Positions 45,971-55,568 are shown, numbered from the stretch's first letter. The stretch: DNA of 64,000 nucleotides from Piscinibacter sp047602365 (GCA_047602365.1 JASGHM010000001.1:1426001-1490000); one strand, 5' to 3'. The notes: generated by a model from the sequence alone, not told the origin. A program made the numbers and translations.

Positions 45971-47159
45971 TTACTTCGACGCGGTCTTCTGCGCGGCGGC
46001 GGGCGCGGCGGGCGCCGCGTCGACGACACGCACCACGTCGCCTTCGCCGAGGAAGCCGCCGCCGGCGGCGACCACGCGGGCGCGTCTTGTCGATGCCGCC
46101 GGTGATCTCGACGCGGTCGGCCCAGCGCCGGCCGGTGCTGACCTTGACCTGCTGCACCTTCGAGTCGGCGCCGACCTGCAGGACGTAGCTGAAGCCGTCG
46201 CGCAGCACCACCGCACTCTGCGGCAGCGACAGCCCGGCGGCGTTGCCGAGCTCGAACTCGCCGCGCGCGAACATGCCGGCGCGTGCGGCGCCGGGTTGCG
46301 GCAGGTCGACGTAGACGATGCCGTTGCGTGTGGCCGGGTCGACGGTGGGCGCGACCATGCGCAGCTTGCCGACGATGGGCGTGCCACCCGCGGGCGTGAC
46401 GGTTGCCGCCTGGCCGGGCTTGAGCTGCACCAGGTCGGCCGCCGGCACCTCGGCGCGCCATTCGAGGCGGCCGCCGCGGATCAGCCGGAACAGCTCCTGG
46501 CCGGCCGGCAGCACCGCGCCGACGGTGGCACTGCGCGCCGAGATCACGCCGTTGTCGGGCGCCAGCACCTGGGTCTGCGCCAGGCGCAGCTGCTGTGTCT
46601 TCGCGGCGGCGCGCTGTGCCTCCAGCCGCGCCTGCGCGGTGCGCTCGGCGGTCAGGTACTGGTTGATCTGCTGTGCCGACAACGCGCCGGTGGCCTGCAG
46701 CTCGCGGGCCCGCTGCGCGTTGGCGCTGGCCTCGGCCAGCGTGGCCTCGGCTTCGGCAACCGCCGCGCGCGTCTGCGCCAGTTCGGCGGCAACGGTGTCG
46801 GCGGCAAACGTGGCCAGCACCTGGCCACGCTTGACGACATCGCCGACGTTGACCTTCACGTCGGCCAGGCGCAGGCCGTTGGCCTCGGTGCCGACGCTGG
46901 CTTCCTGCCAGGCGCTGACGTTGCCGTTGGCGGCGATCTTCAACGGCACGCTGGCCGGCTGCGGCGTGGTGACCGTGACGGTCAGTGCCGGCTTCACCGG
47001 CGCCGAGGCGGCGGGCTTGTCGGCGGCGTGGACCGCGAAGGTGACGACGAGGGCGGTCAGCGCCACGGCGAGCGGCGTGGCGACGAGCAGGAGGCGGGTC
47101 GAGCTGGGCATGGTGGTCATCTCGGGTGGGGCGTCGGGCTTCGTGGGCCGGCGTGCCAT
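45971..47159 (-). pseudogene. RND efflux periplasmic adaptor (MFP), frame broken near 46080
   Basis: About 396 residues. A transmembrane or signal segment (about 22-45) is followed by a lipoyl-like half (VKVNVGDVVKRGQVLATF), a coiled-coil hairpin (about 110-190), and beta-barrel and C-terminal domains ending GDVVRVVDAAP. Frame changes by one extra base near 46080; the mended text reads on as ARVVAAGGGFLGEGD, the usual end of this family. In-frame ATGs at 47159, 47120 and 47111 compete and none has a strong ribosome site. The stop is 15 bases before the pump gene. Confidence 0.83.
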
Positions 47160-47176
47160 GGTTGTTCTTCGGGGGT

Positions 47177-48616
47177 TCAGCTGCGCGGGGTCGGGTTGGC
47201 TTCGGCCTGCGCCGGATCGGCCGACCAGCCGCCGCCGAGGGATCGGTACAGCGCGATCCAGGCCGCGACACGTTCGCGCTGCAGGTCGATCAGGGCCGAC
47301 TGCGCTGCGACGGCGCTGCGCCGCGCGTCTTCCAGCTCGAACAGGCTGGCGAGGCCGCCCTTGTAGCGCGACTCGACGGCACGGTAGGAACGTTCGAAGC
47401 CGTCGGCCGCGGTGCGAGCGTCGTCGCCACGGGCAGCAGTGCTCTGCAGGGCGACCAGCGTCTCTTCGACCTCACGAACTGCCGTGCGCATGCGTGCGGC
47501 GTAGCGCACGGCGGCGGCGTCGTAGGCGGCTTGCGCTGCCTCGGCATTCGCGCGGCGCCGGCCGCCGTCGAACAGCGGCAGGTTGACGCTGACCGGGCCG
47601 ATGCTCCACAGCGTGTCGCTGCTGCGCACGCCGCCGCTCTCGAAGCGCGACGGGCCGATGCTGCCGGCCAGCGAGACGCGCGGGTAACGCTGCGCGCGCG
47701 CCTGCTCGGCGTCGGCCAGCGTGGCGGCGAGTTCACGCTCGGCGGCGGCGACGTCGGGCCGCTGAGCCAGCACCTGCGCCGGCACCTGGGCGACGCCGAG
47801 CTGCGCCGGCTGCGGCAGCTTGGCGCGGCCGGCCTGCAGCTGCGTGCGCAGCTCGGGTTCGGCCAGGGCGGTCAGCGCGACCAGCGACTTGACGGCCAGG
47901 TCGCACTGCGCGCGTTGCTGGGTCAGCGTGGCATTGCCCTGCGCGGCGCTGGCGCGCGCCAGGTCGGCGCTGGCCGGGGCCTGGAAGCCGGCCTTCGCGG
48001 CCAGGTCGGTCAGGCGGGCGGTTTCGGCGCGCGAGGCGGCGTCGAGTTCGGTCTGCGCGAGCTGCGCTTCGCAGGCACGCAGCGACAGGTAGCCGGAGGC
48101 CGTTTCAGCCGCCACCGAGATGCGCGCGTCGTGCCACGACGCCTGTGCACCGGCCAGGCGCGCCTGCGCGGCGTCGCGGCCGGCGCGGTTGGCGCCGAAC
48201 AGGTCGATCTCCCAGGCCGCCTGCAGCGAGGCGCCGGTGCTGGTGCCGACCGGCGCGCCGATGTCGAAGCGGCCGCGCGAGGCGCTGGCGCCGGCGTCCA
48301 GCGTCGGACCCAGCGCCGCGCCGCTGCTGACGCGCGCGGCACGCGACTGCTCGATGCGGGCGCGTGCGTCGGCCACGGTCGGGCTGGCAGCCTGCGCCGC
48401 GTCGATCAACGCGGTGAGCAGCGGGTCGTTGAACTGCTGCCACCAGCGTGCCAGCTCGGCGCCGGGGTCGGCGGCCGGCAGCGGGGCCTGCCAGGCCGCG
48501 GCGGTCGAAGCCGCTGCGCCGGGGGCCGGCGTCGTGACGCTCGCGCAGCCCGCCAGGGCCGCCGTCAAGAGGAGACCCGCCGCAGCGATGCGACGGGGGT
48601 GGTTCGGTGCACTCAT
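47177..48616 (-). CDS. NodT-type outer-membrane efflux lipoprotein (TolC superfamily)
   Basis: A 479-residue outer-membrane channel. The lipobox is AALAGCAS (Cys near 24), so the protein is lipidated. Two outer membrane efflux protein repeats are at about 70-260 and 280-470; the second has the ALAQRPDVAAAERELAAT signature. It forms the outer exit duct for the neighbouring adaptor and RND pump. The ATG at 48616 is set by the signal peptide. It lies 44 bases after the tetR gene and 17 before the adaptor gene, in one operon. Confidence 0.92.
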   Translation of the reverse strand: MSAPNHPRRIAAAGLLLTAALAGCASVTTPAPGAAASTAAAWQAPLPAADPGAELARWWQQFNDPLLTALIDAAQAASPTVADARARIEQSRAARVSSGAALGPTLDAGASASRGRFDIGAPVGTSTGASLQAAWEIDLFGANRAGRDAAQARLAGAQASWHDARISVAAETASGYLSLRACEAQLAQTELDAASRAETARLTDLAAKAGFQAPASADLARASAAQGNATLTQQRAQCDLAVKSLVALTALAEPELRTQLQAGRAKLPQPAQLGVAQVPAQVLAQRPDVAAAERELAATLADAEQARAQRYPRVSLAGSIGPSRFESGGVRSSDTLWSIGPVSVNLPLFDGGRRRANAEAAQAAYDAAAVRYAARMRTAVREVEETLVALQSTAARGDDARTAADGFERSYRAVESRYKGGLASLFELEDARRSAVAAQSALIDLQRERVAAWIALYRSLGGGWSADPAQAEANPTPRS

Positions 48617-48660
48617 GCTTGTTGTTCTCCCTGGGTTCCCGTCTCTTTGGTTGGTGGGGG

Positions 48661-49332
48661 TCAGGCGCCGGCGCGGCGGCGCGCCTCGGCGTCGACCATC
48701 GCCTCGGCATACATCACCAGCGTGTCCAGCCAGCGGTCGAGCGCTTCGGCGCTGGCGTTCAGCGTCGGCGCCAGCGCGTCGGTGACGTCGCGGCCCACAT
48801 GCAGGTGCACGCCCAGCGCCCAGACGCACACCGCCAGGCGCTGCAGCTCGTCGTCGGGCTGCGCGATGCCGAGGTGGCGGCACAGCACCTTGATCAGCGC
48901 CTCGTGCATCGGCCGGATGCCCTGCTCGATCTCCTCGGCCCATAGGCCGGTCGGCTCGAGCATCTCGCGCATGTGCAGCTTCATGCACAAGGTGGTCAGT
49001 TCTCCCTGCTTCAGCGGGTCGAGGAAGCCGAAGTACAGGCCGCGCAAGGCTTCGCGCAGGCTCATGGCCTCGTCGGCATAACGACGAATCTCGTCCTCGG
49101 GTTTCGACTGCAGGTCGAAGAACACCGCGCGGTAGAGCCCCGCCTTGTCGCCGAAGTAGTACTTGATCGCCGCCAGGTTGGTGCCGGCCGCCTCGGCAAT
49201 CTCTCGCGTCGAGGTCTTGGCGAAGCCCTGCTGCGCGAACAGGCTCAGCGCGGCGTGCAGCAGCCGCTCGCGGGACTGTTCGCCGTCGCTGCGGGGTGCA
49301 CGGTGGCGCGGGGCATCGTTGACTTCGGTCAT
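48661..49332 (-). CDS. TetR-family (CerR/DUF1956-type) repressor
   Basis: A 223-residue regulator. The helix-turn-helix is at about 22-62, with KTSTREIAEAAGTNLAAIKYYFGDKAGLY typical of the CerR group. The C-terminal ligand-binding helices (about 80-215) match the DUF1956 type that controls RND pumps. The ATG at 49332 is chosen; an in-frame upstream start at 49407 would place the operator inside the coding region. A perfect 30-bp palindrome ends 14 bases before the ATG, so the gene very likely represses itself and the downstream nodT-adaptor-pump-hydrolase genes. Confidence 0.92.
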   Translation of the reverse strand: MTEVNDAPRHRAPRSDGEQSRERLLHAALSLFAQQGFAKTSTREIAEAAGTNLAAIKYYFGDKAGLYRAVFFDLQSKPEDEIRRYADEAMSLREALRGLYFGFLDPLKQGELTTLCMKLHMREMLEPTGLWAEEIEQGIRPMHEALIKVLCRHLGIAQPDDELQRLAVCVWALGVHLHVGRDVTDALAPTLNASAEALDRWLDTLVMYAEAMVDAEARRRAGA

Positions 49333-49345
49333 GCCCGTGATGCTA

Positions 49346-49375
49346 TCAAGTAAATCAAACGTTTGATTTACTTGA
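49346..49375. promoter_or_regulatory. Perfect 30-bp palindrome, operator of the TetR-led operon
   Basis: The left arm TCAAGTAAATCAAAC and the right arm GTTTGATTTACTTGA are exact reverse complements without spacer. It is a strongly AT-rich island in GC-rich DNA and lies just upstream of the tetR start. Next to it (near 49383-49396) is a shorter TGACC-CATT-GGTCA repeat and an AT-rich ATTAATT stretch that may hold the promoter. Length and symmetry fit a site for two TetR dimers. Confidence 0.8.
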
Positions 49376-49498
49376 CTAATTAATGACCCATTGGTCAGCA
49401 TGGGCATCGGGTTCTCCCGGGGGTCGAGGACCCGGGATGTTCCCGCACCCCTGCTGACAGCGTCGTGTCAGCAGGGGTGGGCGCTCACATGTTGCCGC

Positions 49499-50620
49499 TC
49501 ATAGCACATCGTCCTGCCAGAGTGCGAGGCTGGCCTGGCCGGCGGGCACTGGCCGGCGGCGCATCAGCACCGCATGCGGCACGTAGCCGCGCGACTCCAG
49601 GTTCCAGCCTTCGGTGGCCTGGGCCGGGGCGATCTGCTCGATGCGCTGGGTGCCGAGCTGGCGGGCTGCGGCGCGCGCCACCACCGCCTCGCACTGCGCC
49701 GGCGTCAGCATGCGGGCGAAGGCGACCCAGCGCTTCATCACCAGCGGGTTGCGCCAGGCGTCTTCCACCGCCCAGCGAGCGCGCTGGGCGTCCTCGGTGC
49801 GGCCGGCCTCGAGCACCCGCGGCAGCAGCGCATGGAAGAACATCTGGAAGGCGCGGCGCGCCGGCTTGCCCGGCAGCAGCACCTCGAAGCGGGCGATGCG
49901 CTGGCTCCAGCCCGGCGTCAGCAGCTGTCGGCTGACAAAAGCCTGCAGCGCCTGCACCGGGTTGAACAGGCGCAGCCGGTTCGGCGGCAGCACCAGCATC
50001 GGCAGCGCGCTGGCCTCCTCGTGCGACAGCGGCTCGACGAAGCTGCACAGCACCGCAACGCGCGCCCATTGCGCCAGGCTCAGCCCGCCGGCGCCGGCGG
50101 TGTGGGCCGCTTCCATGTCGCGCACGATGCGCAGCGCATCGCGGAAGCCGTTCGCCGCCTTGGCGTGGTTGGCCTTGGTGCTGATCATCGCCAGGTTGCC
50201 GGCGGCGTAGCCGGCGTCGTTGCGCACCCGGTCGACCGAAGCGTCGCTGCCCTCCAGCGTCGCGGTGGACAAGGCCAGGCGGGTGATCGGGCAGTGGCTC
50301 ACCTCGATCTGCTGCAGGTGGTTGGGCGTGACCTGCACCAGCTCGACGCTGCGCCCGCGCAGCCAGGCGTGCAGGCGCAGCTGCAGCCACTTGCGCACAT
50401 GGCGCGAGGCCAGCAGCGTGCGGCTGCCGAAGGCGGCCTGGCCGGCGAGCAGGCCGTGGCGCAGGCTGGAGGGCTCCTGGTCGTACGGCGCCGGCGGCAG
50501 CAGGCCGTGGTGGGCGTAGTCCCAGCCGAGCTCGAAGCCGATGTGCTCGTGCGTGGTCAGCGAGGTCGACACGGTGGAACGGAAGGTTTCGCCGGTGGCG
50601 TGGACGAAGGCGGTGGCCAT
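49499..50620 (-). CDS. HNH-like protein of unknown function, divergent from a WYL regulator
   Basis: A 373-residue soluble protein. Residues 109-155 resemble the core of HNH-type proteins. A HCPITR segment (109-114) is followed by DRVRNDAGYAAGNLAMIS (130-147) and KANHAK, the same layout as the DRIDN-x-GY-x-x-GN-V-x-V-S-x-x-AN-x-x-K pattern of phage and bacterial HNH domains. The usual second His and a full zinc set are not obvious, so catalysis is unproven. The rest (1-105, 160-373) is helical and unassigned. An AGAGGA ribosome site precedes the ATG at 50620. Control by the divergent WYL regulator is likely. Confidence 0.7.
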   Translation of the reverse strand: MATAFVHATGETFRSTVSTSLTTHEHIGFELGWDYAHHGLLPPAPYDQEPSSLRHGLLAGQAAFGSRTLLASRHVRKWLQLRLHAWLRGRSVELVQVTPNHLQQIEVSHCPITRLALSTATLEGSDASVDRVRNDAGYAAGNLAMISTKANHAKAANGFRDALRIVRDMEAAHTAGAGGLSLAQWARVAVLCSFVEPLSHEEASALPMLVLPPNRLRLFNPVQALQAFVSRQLLTPGWSQRIARFEVLLPGKPARRAFQMFFHALLPRVLEAGRTEDAQRARWAVEDAWRNPLVMKRWVAFARMLTPAQCEAVVARAAARQLGTQRIEQIAPAQATEGWNLESRGYVPHAVLMRRRPVPAGQASLALWQDDVL

Positions 50621-50677
50621 GGAAGAGTCCTCTCGGTGGCGCCGCGGGCTGCGGCATGGAGGGCAGTCTCTTGGCCA

Positions 50678-50754
50678 GGTGGCTCAATGCGTGAGCCACC
50701 CTCGGCAGCGATGCTCGGGGTATGCTCGCCCACACTGGCTCATCTGCTGAGCCA
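50678..50754. promoter_or_regulatory. Two copies of an inverted repeat, probable WYL-regulator operators
   Basis: The first copy has GGTGGCTCA and TGAGCCACC arms with a 5-base spacer (50678-50700, 23 bp). The second has TGGCTCA and TGAGCCA arms, also with a 5-base spacer (50736-50754, 19 bp). The centres are 56 bases apart and lie between the two divergent genes, the second copy 21 bases before the WYL-gene ATG. A TATGCT sequence between them can act as a -10 element. Identical cores and spacers point to one dimeric regulator. Confidence 0.75.
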
Positions 50755-50775
50755 CCCTGTCGATAGACACCGCCG

Positions 50776-51756
50776 ATGGACCGCACCGAACGCTTCTACA
50801 AGATCGAGATGCTGCTGAAGAGCCGCGGCAGCGTGAGCTTCGCGACGCTGCGCGAGGAGCTCGACGTCTCGCCGGCCACGCTCAAGCGCGACCTGCAGTA
50901 CCTGCGCGACCGGCTCAACGCGCCGATCGTCTACGACAGCTTCGACAACGGCTACCGTTTCGATGGCGGCACGCAGGTCGGCCCGCGCCACGAGCTGCCC
51001 GGCCTGTGGTTCAGCGAGAACGAGATCCACGCGCTGCTGACCATGCACCAGCTGCTTGCCGGGCTGGACGACGACGGCGTGCTGTCGCGCCACCTGCAAC
51101 CGATGCTCGAGCGCCTGCAGGGCATGCTGGGGGCCGACGCCGCCGAGGCGCGCGAGCTGATGCGTCGCGTCAAGGTGATCGGCACCGCGCGGCGGCGCGT
51201 GCCCAGCCGCTGGTTCGAGCTGCTCGGCAGCGCGCTGGTGCAGCGCAAGCGAGTCTGGCTGCGCTACTTCAAGCGCAGCGACCGGCGCGAGAGCGAGCGC
51301 GAGGTCTCGCCGCAGCGCCTGGTCAACTACCGCGCCACCTGGTACCTCGACGCCTGGTGCCATGCCAGCGACGGGCTGCGCCGCTTCGCGCTCGACGCAG
51401 TGCGCGAGGCGCGCCCGCTGGAGGCCAAGGCGAAGAACGTGCCGGTGCGCGAGCTGGAGGCGGCGCTGGACGCCGGCTACGGCATCTACGGCGGCGCCGA
51501 CACGAAGGTGAAGTGGGCGACGCTGCTGTTCGCCGCCGACGCCGCGCAATGGGTGGCCAACGAGGAGTGGCACCCGCAGCAGAAGGCGCGCCACCTGGCC
51601 GATGGCCGCTACGAGTTGCAGGTGCCCTATACCGACGCCACCGAGCTGGTCATGGACATCCTGCGCCACGGCGACAGCGTGCAGGTGACCGGCGACAAGG
51701 CGCTGGCCGCGGCGATCGGCGCACGGCTGCGCAGCGCCGCCGCGCAGTACGCTTGA
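50776..51756 (+). CDS. WYL-domain transcriptional regulator
   Basis: A 326-residue regulator. The N-terminal helix-turn-helix is at about 5-60 (VSFATLREELDVSPATLKRDLQYL), the WYL domain at about 145-210 (VNYRATWYLDAWCHASDGLRRFALD) and a WCX-type C-terminal domain at about 230-320. WYL regulators bind ligands such as nucleic acids or nucleotides and in many bacteria control DNA repair or defence genes. Two inverted repeats upstream are likely its operators, shared with the divergent HNH-like gene. Confidence 0.9.
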   Translation: MDRTERFYKIEMLLKSRGSVSFATLREELDVSPATLKRDLQYLRDRLNAPIVYDSFDNGYRFDGGTQVGPRHELPGLWFSENEIHALLTMHQLLAGLDDDGVLSRHLQPMLERLQGMLGADAAEARELMRRVKVIGTARRRVPSRWFELLGSALVQRKRVWLRYFKRSDRRESEREVSPQRLVNYRATWYLDAWCHASDGLRRFALDAVREARPLEAKAKNVPVRELEAALDAGYGIYGGADTKVKWATLLFAADAAQWVANEEWHPQQKARHLADGRYELQVPYTDATELVMDILRHGDSVQVTGDKALAAAIGARLRSAAAQYA

Positions 51757-51790
51757 GCTCCCGCATGGCACCCGCAGAGGAGAGACCGAG

Positions 51791-52069
51791 ATGAAGGCGA
51801 CATGGAACGGCGTGCTGATCGCCGAGAGCGACGACACCGTGGTGGTCGACGGCGATCACTACTTCCCCGAGGCCAGCGTGAAGCGCGAGTACCTGACCTT
51901 CAGCAACCATCGCACGAACTCCGCGAAGGGCCAGGCGCAGTACCACAGCCTGCTGGTCAACGGCGAGATGAACCCGGATGCCGTCTGGTGCTACCCCGCG
52001 CCCAGCGAAACCGCGCTGGCGCTGAAGGGCCGCATGGCGTTCTGGAAAGGGGTGAAAGTCACCGAGTGA
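51791..52069 (+). CDS. DUF427 domain protein
   Basis: A 92-residue single-domain beta-rich protein. The pattern WNGVLIAESDDTVVVDGDHYFP at the start, and KGRMAFWKGVKV at the end, match DUF427. Function of the family is not settled. The ATG at 51791 has a GAGGAG ribosome site 9-14 bases before it. It lies 34 bases after the WYL gene on the same strand, so they may be cotranscribed. Confidence 0.85.
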   Translation: MKATWNGVLIAESDDTVVVDGDHYFPEASVKREYLTFSNHRTNSAKGQAQYHSLLVNGEMNPDAVWCYPAPSETALALKGRMAFWKGVKVTE

Positions 52070-52148
52070 CAAAACGGCGGTACTCGCTAGCATGGTTCTT
52101 GCGGCGGCGACCGGCTGCCGAACCCCTCCCCCACGAAGGAAAGAACCG

Positions 52149-53033
52149 ATGCAAAAGTTCGCTCTCGCCCTGATCGCCGCCGCATGCGCGTTGCCCGTCG
52201 CAGCGCAGGCGCAGTCCACGCTCGACAAGGTCAAGGCCAGCGGTGCCATCACCGTGGCCTACCGCGAGTCGTCAATCCCGTTCAGCTACCTCGACGACAA
52301 GGCCGCGCCCACCGGCTTCGGCTGGGAGATCTGCGGCAAGATCGTCGACGAGGTGAAGAAGGCCACCGGCCGCGCCGACCTGAAGGTCAACACCCAGGCG
52401 GTGACCTCGGCCAACCGCATCCCGCTGCTGCAGAACGGCACCATCGACATCGAGTGCGGCTCGACCACCAACAACAGCGAGCGCGGCAAGCAGGTCGCCT
52501 TCGCGACCAATTACTTCTACACCGGCACGCGCTTCCTGGTGAAGGCCGGCACGCCGGTGAAGGCGCTGGCCGATCTGAAGGGCAAGCAGGTGGTGTCGAC
52601 CACCGGCACCACCAACTTCAAGATCATCCGCAACCTCAACGAGGAGCAGAAGCTCGGCATCGACCTGCTCGGCGCGAAGGACCACGCCGAGTCGGCGCTG
52701 ATGGTGCAGAGCGGCCGCGCCGTCGCCTTCGCGATGGACGACATCCTGCTCTACGGCCTGAAAGCGAGCTCGCAGAACCCGGCCGAGCTCGCGGTGGTGG
52801 GCGATCCGATCCAGGTCGAGCCCTACGCGATCATGCTGCGCCGTGACGACCCGTCGTTCAAGAAGCTGGTCGACGACACGCTGGCCGGCCTGATGAAGAG
52901 CGGCGAGTTCGAGAAGCTCTACAACAAGTGGTTCATGTCGCCGATCCCGCCCAAGGGCATCAACCTGCAGGCGCCGATGAGCCAGGAGCTGAAGGACAAC
53001 ATGAAGGCGCTGTCGGACAAGCCGGCGACCTGA
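52149..53033 (+). CDS. Amino-acid ABC transporter solute-binding protein (GltI-like)
   Basis: A 294-residue periplasmic binding protein with a signal peptide (about 1-22, ending AQAQ). The SBP family 3 core reads ITVAYRESSIPFSY (near 34-47), with a DIECGSTTNNSERG motif near 100-113 and a C-terminal EKLYNKWF. Likely ligands are glutamate or aspartate. No permease or ATPase gene is nearby, so it is an orphan that must use a transporter encoded elsewhere. AAGGAAAG lies about 8 bases before the ATG at 52149. Confidence 0.88.
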   Translation: MQKFALALIAAACALPVAAQAQSTLDKVKASGAITVAYRESSIPFSYLDDKAAPTGFGWEICGKIVDEVKKATGRADLKVNTQAVTSANRIPLLQNGTIDIECGSTTNNSERGKQVAFATNYFYTGTRFLVKAGTPVKALADLKGKQVVSTTGTTNFKIIRNLNEEQKLGIDLLGAKDHAESALMVQSGRAVAFAMDDILLYGLKASSQNPAELAVVGDPIQVEPYAIMLRRDDPSFKKLVDDTLAGLMKSGEFEKLYNKWFMSPIPPKGINLQAPMSQELKDNMKALSDKPAT

Positions 53034-53055
53034 GCGCGGCGGCGGCGGGGCGGCC

Positions 53056-53514
53056 ATGGCGGTGATCGTCGATCGACTGTCGTGCCACCCCCGCCATCTC
53101 GACTTCGTCGCGCAGCTGGTGTGGCGCGAGTTCTGGGCCGACGTGCCCGGCGGCATGAGCGAGGCCGAGCTGGCCGACGCCTTTGCCGGCCGGGCTGCGC
53201 CCGGCCGTGTGCTGGCCAGCCTGATCGCGCTGGACGGTGACGAACCGCTCGGCTGCGTGCACCTGATCGACAACGACGACGAGTCGCTGCCCGAGCTCTA
53301 CCCCTGGCTGGCGGCGATGGTCGTCGTTCCAGGGCGGCGAGGCCAGGGCATCGGCTCGCTGCTGGTCAAGGCGCTGGCGCGCGAGGCGAAGGTGATGGGC
53401 TTCGAGCGGCTCTGGTTCGGCACCGACGGGCCGGGCTTCTACGAGCGGCTCGGCGCCGTGAAGCACCTGCAGAAGGGAAACGACTTCTGGATCATGACGC
53501 TGCCACTGGGCTGA
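53056..53514 (+). CDS. GNAT-family N-acetyltransferase
   Basis: A 152-residue acetyltransferase. The acetyl-CoA pyrophosphate loop is VPGRRGQGIGSLLV (about 93-106), and the C-terminal strand has GFYERLGAV (about 127-135). The acceptor is unknown. The ATG at 53056 follows GGCGGGGCGG, which is a weak ribosome site. The gene converges with the FadH-type gene, only 4 bases apart. Confidence 0.85.
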   Translation: MAVIVDRLSCHPRHLDFVAQLVWREFWADVPGGMSEAELADAFAGRAAPGRVLASLIALDGDEPLGCVHLIDNDDESLPELYPWLAAMVVVPGRRGQGIGSLLVKALAREAKVMGFERLWFGTDGPGFYERLGAVKHLQKGNDFWIMTLPLG

Positions 53515-53518
53515 TCCG

Positions 53519-55568
53519 TCACAGCGTCAGCGCCAGCCGCGTGCCCTGGTCGATCGCCCGCTTGGCGTCGAGCTCGCCGGCTTCCAGCGCACCGCCGATC
53601 AGGTGCACCGGCACGCCGGCGGCGCGCAGCGGCGCCTCGAGTTCGCGCAGCGGCTCCTGGCCGGCGCACAGCACGATGGTGTCGCACTCGATCAGCTGGC
53701 CGTCCTGGCGCTTCTCGCCGTAGGTCACGAACAGGCCCTGCGGCGTGATGCGCTCGTAGTTGACGCCGCCGACCATCTCGACCTGCTTCATCTGCAGCGC
53801 CGCACGGTGGATCCAGCCGGTGGTCTTGCCCAGGCCCTTGCCGAGCTTGCCGGCCTTGCGCTGCAGCAGCGTCACCTTGCGCGCCGGCGCCGCGGGCTGG
53901 GCGCGCACCACGCCGCCACGCACCTCGGCCGGATCGGCCACGCCCCACTCGGCCAGCCACTCCTTCAGGTGCAGCGTCGGCGAATGGCCGTCGGCGGTGA
54001 CCAGGAATTCGGCGACGTCGAAGCCGATGCCGCCGGCGCCGACGATGGCCACCCGCTCGCCGACCGGCTTGCCGTGCAGCAGCACGTCGATGTAGCTGAG
54101 CACGTTGGGGCCGTCCTGGCCGGGGATCTTCGGGTCGCGGGCGCTGACGCCGCTGGCCAGCAGCACGGCGTCGAACTGCTGCGCGGCCAGCGTCGTGGCG
54201 TCGGCCCGCGTGGCCAGATGCAGCGTCACGCCGGTGGCGGCCAGCCGCCGCTCGAAGTAGCGCAGCGTCTCGTGGAACTCTTCCTTGCCCGGGATGCGCT
54301 TGGCCATGTTGAACTGGCCGCCGATGCGCCCGCTGGCCTCGTACAGATGCACCTCGTGGCCACGCTCGGCCAGCGTGGTCGCCGCGGCGAGGCCGGCCGG
54401 ACCGGCGCCGACCACCGCGTAACGCTTCTTCGCCGGCGCACGCTGCAGCACCAGCTCGGTCTCGTGGCCGGCACGCGGGTTGACGAGGCAGCTGGCGATC
54501 TTCAGCTGGAAGGTGTGGTCCAGGCAGGCCTGGTTGCAGGCGATGCAGGTGTTGATGTCGCCGCTGCGGCCTTCACGCGCCTTGCGCGACGAAGTCGGCG
54601 TCGGCCAGCAGCGGGCGCGCCAGGCTGACCATGTCGGCGCAGCCGTCGGCGAGGATCTGCTCGCCGACCTCGGGCATGTTGATGCGGTTGCTGGTGACCA
54701 GCGGGATCGTCAGGCCGGCGGCGCGCAGCTCCTCGCGCATCTTCTTCGTCACCCAGGCGAAGGCGCCGCGCGGCACGCTGGTGGCGATGGTCGGGATGCG
54801 CGCCTCGTGCCAGCCGATGCCGGTGTTGAGGATGGTCGCACCGGCGGCGCTGACCGCCTTGGCGAGTTGCACGACCTCGGGCCACGAGCTGCCGTCGGGG
54901 ATCAGGTCGAGCATCGACAGCCGGTAGATCAGGATGAAGTCGCGGCCCACCGCCTCGCGCACGCGCTGCACGATCTCCACCGGCAGGCGCATGCGGTTCT
55001 CGTAGGCGCCGCCCCAGTCGTCGCGGCGCTGGTTGGTGTGGGTGACGAGGAACTGGTTGATGAAGTAGCCCTCGCTGCCCATCACCTCGACGCCGTCGTA
55101 GCCGGCCTCGCGGGCCAGCGTCGCGCAGCGCACGAAGGCGCGGATCTGCCGCTCGATGCCGCGCGCGGAGAGCTCGCGGGGCGTGAACGGCGAGATCGGC
55201 GACTGGATGCGCGACGGCGCGACGCACAGCGGGTGGTAGCCGTAGCGGCCGGTGTGCAGGATCTGCAGCGCGATCCTGCCGCCCTCGGTGTGCACCGCGT
55301 CGGTCACCAGCTTGTGGCGCCGCGCCGCGGCGTGGGTGGCCAGCGTGCCGGCGAAAGGCTTGGCCCAGCCTTCGATGTTCGGCGCGAAGCCGCCGGTGAC
55401 CATCAGGCCGACGCCGCCACGCGCGCGTTCAGCGAAGAACGCGGCCATCGCCGGGAAATGCTTGCGCCCGTCCTCCAGCCCGGTGTGCATGCTGCCCATC
55501 AACACGCGGTTGGGCAGCGTCGTGAAGCCGAGGTCCAGCGGGGCGAGGAGGTGGGGGTAGGCGCTCAT
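53519..55568 (-). pseudogene. fadH: NADPH-dependent 2,4-dienoyl-CoA reductase / FadH-type flavoprotein (frame broken near 54584)
   Basis: About 683 residues. The N-terminal half is an Old-Yellow-Enzyme-like FMN barrel (MGSMHTGLEDG near 27-37, HTGRYGYHP near 120). Then follow four cysteines for a 4Fe-4S cluster (CIACNQAC, then a fourth Cys 12-13 residues later), an FAD motif (VGAGPAGLAA) and an NAD(P)H domain. One extra base near 54584 splits the frame just before the cluster motif; removing it gives DFVAKAREGRSGDINTCIAC. The enzyme reduces 2,4-dienoyl-CoA in breakdown of unsaturated fatty acids. Confidence 0.87.
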
